DNA from: Sphingomonas sp. NFR15
Lineage (GTDB): Bacteria > Pseudomonadota > Alphaproteobacteria > Sphingomonadales > Sphingomonadaceae
Assembly: GCF_900103265.1 (NCBI RefSeq)
Contig: NZ_FMWX01000001.1
Coordinates: forward strand, 873,753-937,752
Direction: 5' to 3'
Length of the DNA stretch: 64,000 nt
Positions 16,730 through 24,006 of this stretch are shown here, piece by piece. The notes below the pieces were generated by a model. The model was given only the letters and a program-made list of their open reading frames with translations. It was not told where the DNA came from and did not search any database. Within the stretch, counting starts at the first letter, position 1; each line of letters starts with the position of its first letter. Made by a program: the position numbers and the translations under genes.

Positions 16730-17560
16730 ATGCGGAACTGGTTCATCACGGGCGTGAGCACGGGGCTCGGCAGGGCGCTCGCAAAGGCGGCGCTCGCTAC
16801 CGGCGACGCGGTCGTGGGGACGGCGCGCTCGGCCGATGCGCTGGCCGCGTTCGAGGCGCTCGCGCCCGGTCGCGCGACCGGACTGCCGCTCGACGTGACC
16901 GATCTCGATGCCATCGCCGTGGCCGTGAACGACGCCGAACGGCGCACCGGCGGCCTCGACATCGTCGTCAACAACGCCGGCCTCGGCTATACCGGCGCGA
17001 TCGAGGAGACCCCCATCGCCGATGCCAAGGCGTTGTTCGACGTGAACGTCTGGGGGCCGCTCGCGGTGATCCAGGCGGCGCTCCCGCACCTGCGCGCGCG
17101 CCGCGCCGGGCATATCGTCAACATCGGTTCGATCAGCGGATTGGCGTGCTGGCACGGCACCGGACTCTATGGCGCGTCCAAATTCGCGCTCGACTGTATC
17201 GGCCGCACGCTGGCGCAGGAGGTGGGGCCGCTCGGCATCAAGGTTACGAACGTCGCGCCGGGCGGGATGCGCACCGAGTTCGCCGCGACGCGACTGTGCG
17301 GCGCCGATCCGACGATCGCCGATTATGCCGAGACCGCGCACTTGGCGCGCGAAGTGCTCTTGGGCCATTACGGCGAGGAGCCAAGCGACCCCGATCTGAT
17401 CGCGCACGCGATCCTGACCGCCCTCGCCGCACCCGAGCCGCCTTTGGTGCTGCTGCTCGGCACCGATGCCCTGGGCTACGCGCAACGCGAGTTCGCGATG
17501 CTCGGCGGTGAGCTGGAGCGGTGGGTCGGCCTCACCACCTCGGTCGCCGTGCCGCGCTGA
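16730..17560 (+). CDS. Short-chain dehydrogenase/reductase (SDR)
   Basis: A 276-residue NAD(P)-dependent oxidoreductase. The Rossmann motif TGVSTGLG is at about residues 7-14, NNAG at about 80, and the catalytic Ser and YGASK lie in NIGSISGL and LYGASKFAL. The product resembles the classical SDRs often annotated as oxidoreductase or retinol/ketone reductases. ATG 16730 is chosen over longer openings because the fold begins there and AAGGGGG precedes it. It is divergent from the RutA operon and has no clear functional partner. Confidence 0.85.
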   Translation: MRNWFITGVSTGLGRALAKAALATGDAVVGTARSADALAAFEALAPGRATGLPLDVTDLDAIAVAVNDAERRTGGLDIVVNNAGLGYTGAIEETPIADAKALFDVNVWGPLAVIQAALPHLRARRAGHIVNIGSISGLACWHGTGLYGASKFALDCIGRTLAQEVGPLGIKVTNVAPGGMRTEFAATRLCGADPTIADYAETAHLAREVLLGHYGEEPSDPDLIAHAILTALAAPEPPLVLLLGTDALGYAQREFAMLGGELERWVGLTTSVAVPR

Positions 17561-17638
17561 CGGGGCGCTTGGCAGTACATGAACTTCTGGCCGAAGTTGG
17601 TAAGGCGAAAGAGCCCGCGAGTGTCGCCTATTGGCTCC

Positions 17639-18022
17639 TCAAGCAGCTCGCGCCAGATCAGTCGCTGAGAAATCATCACCGACGAACAGGAGTGGCGCCG
17701 CCATCTCGTTTGCAAGTGCGTAAGCGAAACAATCGCCGAAGTTGAGGCCGGCTGGGTTGATACCTTTGCCCCATCTACCATAGGCGTCTGCAACCTGACG
17801 GGCCATCGCGGGAGTGACGGGGGAGATGTTGATGCCCAAGCCGTCAAGCAGGCGGCGCATCTCTTGGCCGCACCCGCGGCGGTCTGCGACGATTAGCGCT
17901 TCCGCAACGGTCCCCGCCGACATCGACAGGGCTTCCGCGGTCGAAAGCGCGTCCATGCAGTCTGCCGCTGCAGGCTCGTCCAGCAGGACTGCCATCAGCG
18001 CCGAGGTGTCGACTACAATCAC
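17639..18022 (-). CDS. vapC: VapC-type PIN-domain ribonuclease toxin
   Basis: A 127-residue PIN domain. The acidic residues that bind Mg2+ are visible: Asp5 in VVDTSALMAVLLDE, a Glu in AGTVAEALIV, and Asp residues in NFGDCFAYALA and FVGDDFSATD. Its start overlaps the antitoxin stop by four bases, the usual arrangement of a type II toxin-antitoxin operon. Such toxins cleave tRNA or rRNA and are neutralised by the upstream antitoxin. Confidence 0.9.
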   Translation of the reverse strand: MIVVDTSALMAVLLDEPAAADCMDALSTAEALSMSAGTVAEALIVADRRGCGQEMRRLLDGLGINISPVTPAMARQVADAYGRWGKGINPAGLNFGDCFAYALANEMAAPLLFVGDDFSATDLARAA

Positions 18023-18276
18023 TGCGGCAGCCCGTCTTCACCGTACAACTCGTCCTGGCTATGGGCAGCGCTCGGCCCTGGTGTGACGTGGCTCGCGGCG
18101 CTGTGTCGTACCGCCTCCAGAAGGGCGCGGCGATCGGCCGCGGTGCGTTTTTGCGCTACGGGCACCAATCGCACGGCGGCACGACCGTGTCGTGTGAGCA
18201 CGATCTCATCGCCTGCCTCCGCGCGGCGAACGAGGTCCGTCAGTTGCCCCTTCGCTTCACTTACAGAAACTTCCAT
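18019..18276 (-). CDS. Phd/YefM-type antitoxin (VapB role)
   Basis: An 85-residue antitoxin. The N-terminal DNA-binding part reads MEVSVSEAKGQLTDLVRR followed by GDEIVLTRHGRAAVRLVP, the Phd/YefM pattern. The acidic C-terminal tail should wrap the PIN toxin. I choose ATG 18276, about eight bases behind AGGAG, rather than the far-upstream ATG of the open frame. It is expected to repress its own promoter together with the toxin. Confidence 0.88.
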   Translation of the reverse strand: MEVSVSEAKGQLTDLVRRAEAGDEIVLTRHGRAAVRLVPVAQKRTAADRRALLEAVRHSAASHVTPGPSAAHSQDELYGEDGLPQ

Positions 18277-18299
18277 GATCATAACTCCTGTTCTGTCAG

Positions 18300-18319
18300 G
18301 ATAGACCATCTGATAGTCC
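18300..18319. promoter_or_regulatory. Direct repeat upstream of the antitoxin, possible operator
   Basis: Two copies of GATAGNCC (GATAGACC at 18300-18307 and GATAGTCC at 18312-18319) lie 12 bases apart and 24-43 bases in front of the antitoxin start. This spacing and place suit an autoregulatory operator of the toxin-antitoxin operon, but short repeats like this also occur by chance. Confidence 0.3.
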
Positions 18320-18560
18320 AAATCAATGACCGGCCTTGCGCCCGTACTTACGACGACGGGCGCAAAGTGCTTGAACAAGAGTCCGCTCCCGGGGCGCCTA
18401 AGCTCCGCTGACAGGCCCCTTCTGGGTCTTCGTCACCGGCAGCAGACGACCAAAACGCGCCATTCGGCTTTCCTGCCTCACTCTGCAAAACTGCCGCTCG
18501 TTCATCAGCGGGGCCGACTTCAGAATTTTCGCATGCTTGCGTCACGTCGTTGAAATATTA

Positions 18561-20093
18561 TCACAAATCCTGGCGCTTAATCACAAGATCACCGCGAAAG
18601 TATTTGCGCGGGTCCACCCCGACGATACGCTGCGTGGTAGGCCCTTTCCGGCTCATAAACACAACTTCGACCGTGACGGGTGCAAGCTTCGCCAGCCCGA
18701 AATGCACCGGCTGTTCATTCTGCACGCCATAGCCACCGCCGGTCGAGACCTGCGCGGCACCGAGGAGCTTGCCCGCCGCATCGTAGAGCCGCACTTCGGC
18801 GCCCTGCTGGTTGTATCGGCCATTCGCGCCCAGCACGAGCACGTTCAGGCTGCGCCGCGCCGCCGCGCGCGGCAGATCGTTGTGGAACAGATAATGGCCG
18901 CCGACCGGGCTGTAGCCACGCGTGATCGACAGATCGAGCGCGCCGTCGCGATCGTAGTCGATCCATTCGACACCGTGGTCCCCCGCGCTGAGCAGATCGC
19001 CGGGTTTGAGCACGTTGACGAAGCCCTTGCCCTTCAGATTGTGGAACAAGGCGTCGGCCGGCTGCTGCTGTCCGGGTTCGCCGTGATACGACATCACCAT
19101 CAGGTCGATATAGCCGTCATTGTCGTAATCGCCCCATGACGCGCCGACCGCATGGTTCTCGACCCCGACGCCCATCTGATCGGCGACGTTGGTGAAGGTG
19201 CCATCGCCATTGTTGTGCCACAGCACGTTGCGGCCGTAATTGGGGACGAAGATGTCGAGATTGCCGTCATTGTCGAAATCGCCGATCGCGCAGCCGACGC
19301 CGCCCTCTTCCTTGGTGCGGCCGGGCATCGCCATGCCGAGCGCCGGCGCGACATCGGTGAAGCCCTTGCCGCCGTCATTGCGCCACAGCGCGTCGGTCTT
19401 GCCCGACTGGTTGGCGAGGAACAGATCGAGATAGCCGTCCTTGTTATAATCGAACCAGCACGCGCCGACGGTCGAGCGCGCGTCGGTCGGGCCTGCGCCG
19501 GGGAAGGCATCGACGAACCGTCCGCCGTCGTTGCGGTAGAGCCGGTTCGCGCCGATCCGGTCGGTCGCGTAGAGATCGAGGTCGCCGTCATTGTCATAGT
19601 CGACCCAAGTGTTCTGGCGCGACGAACGGCCGGGCATGGTCAGCCCGACGGTGGGCGCGACATCGACGAAACGCTTGCCCGCGAGATTGTGGAACAGCAT
19701 GCTCGCACCCGTCGGCACCGACGAGCCGACCAGCAGATCGGGGTAGCCGTCACCGTCGTAATCGCCCCAGCTCAGCCCGCGCGCCTCCTGCTTGGGTGCC
19801 GCGCGCGGTAGGCCGACCGCAGCACCGACATCGACGAGCGTGCCGGCATCGTTGCGGTACAGCCGGATCTCGCCGCTCTTGAGCGAAACCGCGAGATCGA
19901 GATCGCCGTCGCGATCAAAATCCGCCCAGGCGTTGGAAAGCGAGCCCGGCACGTGAAACGTCTCGGGCTGCCGCTCGGAAAATGGCGGCGGCTGATCGGC
20001 TGGCGCCGCCGCGATCGCATGCACGCCGACGAAAGCCGCCGCGATCGCCGCCGCCGCGCAGCCGATCCGCGCGCGTGTCCATGTCTTGCCCAT
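18561..20093 (-). CDS. Exported FG-GAP/VCBS repeat protein with ASPIC/UnbV C terminus
   Basis: A 510-residue secreted protein. After a signal peptide (about residues 1-30, ending HAIAAAPA) come some six FG-GAP/VCBS blades of a beta-propeller, each with a calcium-binding loop such as DFDRDGDLDL, DYDNDGDLDL or DFDNDGNLDI. The last 100 residues fit the ASPIC/UnbV domain of the CRTAC1 family. No catalytic motif is visible; these proteins are usually thought to bind ligands or other proteins. It is the last gene of the receptor-acylase-dipeptidase operon, 38 bases behind the dipeptidase. ATG 20093 gives the better signal peptide. Confidence 0.85.
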   Translation of the reverse strand: MGKTWTRARIGCAAAAIAAAFVGVHAIAAAPADQPPPFSERQPETFHVPGSLSNAWADFDRDGDLDLAVSLKSGEIRLYRNDAGTLVDVGAAVGLPRAAPKQEARGLSWGDYDGDGYPDLLVGSSVPTGASMLFHNLAGKRFVDVAPTVGLTMPGRSSRQNTWVDYDNDGDLDLYATDRIGANRLYRNDGGRFVDAFPGAGPTDARSTVGACWFDYNKDGYLDLFLANQSGKTDALWRNDGGKGFTDVAPALGMAMPGRTKEEGGVGCAIGDFDNDGNLDIFVPNYGRNVLWHNNGDGTFTNVADQMGVGVENHAVGASWGDYDNDGYIDLMVMSYHGEPGQQQPADALFHNLKGKGFVNVLKPGDLLSAGDHGVEWIDYDRDGALDLSITRGYSPVGGHYLFHNDLPRAAARRSLNVLVLGANGRYNQQGAEVRLYDAAGKLLGAAQVSTGGGYGVQNEQPVHFGLAKLAPVTVEVVFMSRKGPTTQRIVGVDPRKYFRGDLVIKRQDL

Positions 20094-20131
20094 CCTGTGC
20101 TCCCCTCGCCTTATGCCGGATGCCACTTCGA

Positions 20132-21391
20132 TCAGTTGGTAACGGGAATCTTCGGCACCGCCACCGGATCGGCGAGCGCCTGCGCCTGACGCAGTACGCG
20201 CAGCGCGTTACCGCCCCAGACCTTGCCGACGTCCGCCGGCGTGTAGCCCGCCTCCAGCAACGCCGCCGTCACCTTGGGATAATCGGTGATGTCGTCGAGG
20301 CCGTCGATTCCGCCGCCCCCATCGAAATCGCCGCTGATCCCGACATGGTCGATCCCGACCAGCCGGATCGCATGGAGCAGATGCGCCATGAACATCTCGA
20401 ACGTCGCGCGCGGCGCGGGATAGCGCGCCTCGAACGCCTTGCGCTGCGCCATCAGCGCGCGCTTGTCCGCCACGCTCATACTGTCCATCCGCATGAAGCC
20501 GGCCATCAGCGCCTTCATCGCGGCATCGCGCGCCGGGTCCGGCGCGGGCGCGGCGACCATATAGGCGCTATAGGCGTTGATCTGGATGACGCCGCCCTTC
20601 GCAGCGACCAGCTTGGCATCCGCGTCGGAGACGTTGCGCGGATGGTCGTGGATCGCGCGCATCCCCGAATGCGACAGGATGATCGGCGCTTTCGAGAGTG
20701 CTACCGCTTGGCGCAGCACCTCGTCCGAGGCATGCGACACGTCGATGACGACGCCGAGCCGATTGGCTTCGGCGATGAACTGCTTCCCCTTGGGCGACAG
20801 GCCGTGCCACTCGGGGGTGTCGGTCGCGCTGTCGGCGAGATCGTTGTTCTTGAAGTGGACCGGGCTCATCATCGTCACACCGAGCGCGCGGAAGGTGTGC
20901 ATCAGCGTCAGGTCGCCCTCGAACGGATAGCCGTTCTCCATGCTCAGGAACACGAAGCGCTTGCGCGCCGCCACCGCCTTCGCCGCGTCATCGGCGGTGA
21001 GCGCCAGACTGAACACGTCGCTGTGCTTCGCCGCCATCTCGCGAATTTGCACCGCGCGCTGGATGCCGAAATCGCGCGCGGCCCGGTCGCCCTCGGGCGT
21101 GCGCGGGCCGGACGGCGTATAGATCGCGAAGAAGCCGCCATCGACGCCGCCATCGACCATGCGCGGGTAATCGACCTGGTCGCCATCGGTCACGGTGGCG
21201 TGCCGATCCATGATGCTCCAGCCGGGACGGCCGAGGTTGGCGGGCGTGTCGAAATGCGTGTCGAGCACGATCAGCGCCTCGTGCACCGCCCGCGCCGGGT
21301 CGGACGCCTTCGCCGATCCGGTCGCGGCGCCGCCCAGCATCAACGCGGCACCGGCCAGCGACGCCGCCGTGCGGCGGGAGCGCCGTCTCAT
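20132..21391 (-). CDS. M19-family (renal-type) membrane dipeptidase, exported
   Basis: A 419-residue zinc dipeptidase that should cleave dipeptides, including some with D-residues or beta-lactam-like bonds. Zinc and substrate residues of the family are visible in VLDTHFDTP, SMENGYPF, VIDVSHASDE, LSHSGMRAIHDHPRN and DHVGISGDFDGG. A signal sequence (about residues 8-28) points to the periplasm. ATG 21391 overlaps the stop of the small exported protein gene by four bases. Together with the acylase two genes upstream it would finish the breakdown of acylated peptides or amides. Confidence 0.9.
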   Translation of the reverse strand: MRRRSRRTAASLAGAALMLGGAATGSAKASDPARAVHEALIVLDTHFDTPANLGRPGWSIMDRHATVTDGDQVDYPRMVDGGVDGGFFAIYTPSGPRTPEGDRAARDFGIQRAVQIREMAAKHSDVFSLALTADDAAKAVAARKRFVFLSMENGYPFEGDLTLMHTFRALGVTMMSPVHFKNNDLADSATDTPEWHGLSPKGKQFIAEANRLGVVIDVSHASDEVLRQAVALSKAPIILSHSGMRAIHDHPRNVSDADAKLVAAKGGVIQINAYSAYMVAAPAPDPARDAAMKALMAGFMRMDSMSVADKRALMAQRKAFEARYPAPRATFEMFMAHLLHAIRLVGIDHVGISGDFDGGGGIDGLDDITDYPKVTAALLEAGYTPADVGKVWGGNALRVLRQAQALADPVAVPKIPVTN

Positions 21392-21858
21392 TTCACCTTC
21401 TCGAACCATTCCAGGAACGCCTTGGACTTGCCATCCGGCGCCTTGCCCACGCCCCAGCGCACCAGCGATTTACCGTCTTTCGAAAATTCCCAATATTGCC
21501 CGACGATCACGTCGCCATCCTTCTGCTCGAGCACCTGGTAGGTGTTCGGCCCAAGCGTCTTGATGCGGATCTGGTTGAAGCGCGCATTGTCGTTGAGCGG
21601 CCCAACCTGATCGTCGAGCGTGGCGACGAAATCGTTCTTGTACGGCGGCTTGCCCTTCACCGTGTCGTTGACGGCGTGGTATTCGAGTGTGTTGGGGCTG
21701 AACTTCAGATCGATCGTCAGGCTGAACCCCTTGGGGAATTCCCCGTTGCTCCAGAAGCTTTTCGACTCGACCGAATGATACGTGCCGCTGTGATCGGCGG
21801 CGAACGCCGGCGAGGTGATCGCGGCGGCAAGCAGTAACGGCGCAAAGAGCATCTTCAT
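21388..21858 (-). CDS. Small exported protein of unknown function
   Basis: A 156-residue protein with a clear signal peptide (MKMLFAPLLLAAAITSPAFA) and a mature domain rich in beta-strand patterns (SLTIDLKFSPNTLEYHA, DVIVGQYWEFSKDGKS). I do not recognise a family. The same open frame continues far upstream inside the acylase gene, but only the part from ATG 21858 (AGGAC eight bases upstream) is credible. It lies 23 bases behind the acylase and overlaps the dipeptidase start, so it belongs to the operon. A lipocalin-like binding role would be a guess. Confidence 0.75.
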   Translation of the reverse strand: MKMLFAPLLLAAAITSPAFAADHSGTYHSVESKSFWSNGEFPKGFSLTIDLKFSPNTLEYHAVNDTVKGKPPYKNDFVATLDDQVGPLNDNARFNQIRIKTLGPNTYQVLEQKDGDVIVGQYWEFSKDGKSLVRWGVGKAPDGKSKAFLEWFEKVK

Positions 21859-21881
21859 GGGTTGGGTCCTGTCCTGAGAGA

Positions 21882-23990
21882 TTAGAAACGATCGGTCGCT
21901 TCGAGGTTCTTCTCCACGTCCGCGCGGTTGATCCACAGCGTGCGGAACGTCTTGCTGGCGAGGAACTTCAACTGGTCGCTGGCATGCTTCGAACCCGGCT
22001 GACTGCTGTTGCCGTAGCTCATCATGCCGACCGCCTTCATCGGCGTGCCGAATTCGACCATCGACACCCAGGTTTCCCCGGCGACGGGCGTGCGCTCGCC
22101 GTTCTTCATCGGCCCCCAGGTGATGGTGCGGAAGATGCCGGTGTTGCCCATGCCGCCATTCGCCGGCAAATTGACGTCGCCGATGTGGAAGCGCGAGACG
22201 TCGCCATAGGGGCGATCGATCGCGCCGTAGAGTTGCTTCGTCTTGGCGACCGCCTGCTTGAGCATCGCCACCGCGGCGGCGGGGTCTTTCAGACCGCGCG
22301 GGGTCTCCAGCGGATTGTCGAGCGTCCACTTCTCCGCATAATTCGCCTGGCTGGTGAAGTTGTTGGGCGCGAAGATCAGCGCCCAGGTCTCGAACAGCAA
22401 CGCGCCGCGCGCGTCCGGCTCGTCGCGGTGATCCCAGGCCGACAGCACCGCGACCGCCTGTTTGATGTCGGGATCGTCGCTGGTCGATGCGGCCTTGAGC
22501 AGATCGGGCAGCATCCGGTCCGCCATCAGCGCGGTGGTCGTCACCTTCTTGGCGACGAAATCGTCGAAGCGGATCGTGTTGGTGCCGGCGAGCAGCCGGT
22601 TCGACATTTGCGAGCGCTGGCTCATCGGTCCGACGACGGCGACATAGGCCGGGTACTTCTTGGGATCGAGCACGCGCGGCCAGGTCGAGACCCAGGGGGG
22701 ATCGTTGGTGTTCTGGACGAATCCGCCCGCCGGGTTGAACACCTTCGGCATGTCCGCATACGGATGGACATCCTTCCACAGCGTCGCCGAGGTATCGCCG
22801 GGCACCGGGTGGCTCCAGTGCGCGAAATCGCCTCCGTCGGGGTGCTTGGGCAGGATGCCGTTGTCGAGATACAGGATGTTACCGGCGCGATCACCATAGA
22901 CGATATTGAACATCGGCACCTGCAGCGTCTTGAGCGCCGCCTCGAACTGCGCCCAAGTGTGCGCCTTGCCCATGTCGAGATATTGCTGGAGCACGCCGGG
23001 CCGGTCGAGCCCGGCCACTTTGAGCGCGATCGTCGTCTTGCCGTCGGGCAGATCGAACACCGGCCCCTGCACCGTATAGCGCTGCGTGAAGCTCACCGTC
23101 TTGAGCGTGCCGTCGGGCTGCTTGACCTTGTAGCTTTTCTCGACCGTCTTGAACGGCAACACCTTGCCGTCGAACGTATAGCCGCCATCGGCGAGCTTCA
23201 GGATGTAGCTCGTGTAGCCCGAGATCGTGTTGACGGTGTTGGTGAAGCCGAGATCGTTGTTGAACCCGAAGCGCAGCACCGGCAGCCCGACCTGCGTGGC
23301 GCCGTAGATGCTGATCCCCGGGCCGGTCATCTGCGCCTCGTAATAGGTGAGCAGGCTCGGCGCCCAGGGCAGATGCGGGTTGGCGAGCAGCATCGTATGC
23401 CCGCTCGCCGAGCGCGCCGGCGCGACCGCCCAGGCGTTCGACCCGCCCGCCTCGTTGACGGCGGGGCTGACGAGGACGCGCTTGTCGGAGGCGATGTAGA
23501 GATAGTTCATCAGCCGGTGCGCGTGCTGGATGACATCCAGCCCGGTGATCGGCAGGACGACCTTCACCGCCGGGTCGATCTTGTCGGGATGCGCGGCGGC
23601 ATAGGCGTTGATCCCGGCGGCGAACGCGTCGAGATCGGCGCGCATCTGCGGGGTCTGCGCCTTGTACCAGGTGATCGAGCGGCTCGGCACGTCGTTGGCG
23701 ACGATCCACTTGTCCTGGCTTTCGAAGCTGGCGCCCCAATATTCCGCCGCCCGGCCCCGCGATTCGCCATACATATGAAGCAGCAGATCGCCGTGGCTCT
23801 GCGCCTGCGCGTAGCCGAAGCCGTAGAAGGTGCCCGCCTCGGTCTTGGCGTAGATGTGCGGCACGCCAAAGCTGTCCCACAGGATCTCACCCCCCGCCCA
23901 CGCCGGCGTGGCCGTCTTCGATTGCAGCGGCGCCGAGGCCGCGCCCAGCGCGACGCCGGCCAACGCCAGGCTCAAGAGCATTTTCCGCAT
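21882..23990 (-). CDS. Penicillin-acylase-family N-terminal-nucleophile amidohydrolase
   Basis: A 702-residue periplasmic amide hydrolase of the penicillin G acylase/acyl-homoserine-lactone acylase family. These enzymes are made as a precursor and cut before a Ser that becomes the N-terminal nucleophile. Here this should be Ser184 in EAGGSNAWAVAP. The alpha chain carries the signal peptide and DSFGVPHIYAKTE; the beta chain has NPHLPWAPS, GATQVGLPVL and FGFNNDLGFTNT, all family patterns. ATG 23990 follows GAGGACGAGACG. It sits 16 bases behind the TonB receptor. Substrate (AHL, beta-lactam, N-acyl amino acid or other amide) cannot be told. Confidence 0.92.
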   Translation of the reverse strand: MRKMLLSLALAGVALGAASAPLQSKTATPAWAGGEILWDSFGVPHIYAKTEAGTFYGFGYAQAQSHGDLLLHMYGESRGRAAEYWGASFESQDKWIVANDVPSRSITWYKAQTPQMRADLDAFAAGINAYAAAHPDKIDPAVKVVLPITGLDVIQHAHRLMNYLYIASDKRVLVSPAVNEAGGSNAWAVAPARSASGHTMLLANPHLPWAPSLLTYYEAQMTGPGISIYGATQVGLPVLRFGFNNDLGFTNTVNTISGYTSYILKLADGGYTFDGKVLPFKTVEKSYKVKQPDGTLKTVSFTQRYTVQGPVFDLPDGKTTIALKVAGLDRPGVLQQYLDMGKAHTWAQFEAALKTLQVPMFNIVYGDRAGNILYLDNGILPKHPDGGDFAHWSHPVPGDTSATLWKDVHPYADMPKVFNPAGGFVQNTNDPPWVSTWPRVLDPKKYPAYVAVVGPMSQRSQMSNRLLAGTNTIRFDDFVAKKVTTTALMADRMLPDLLKAASTSDDPDIKQAVAVLSAWDHRDEPDARGALLFETWALIFAPNNFTSQANYAEKWTLDNPLETPRGLKDPAAAVAMLKQAVAKTKQLYGAIDRPYGDVSRFHIGDVNLPANGGMGNTGIFRTITWGPMKNGERTPVAGETWVSMVEFGTPMKAVGMMSYGNSSQPGSKHASDQLKFLASKTFRTLWINRADVEKNLEATDRF

Positions 23991-24006
23991 CGTCTCGTCC
24001 TCGTGC

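Noticed and set aside
21859..22779. N-terminal 307 codons of a 463-codon frame ending in the small exported protein
   Set aside because: This part is the acylase gene read in another frame. The real gene begins at the signal peptide at 21858.
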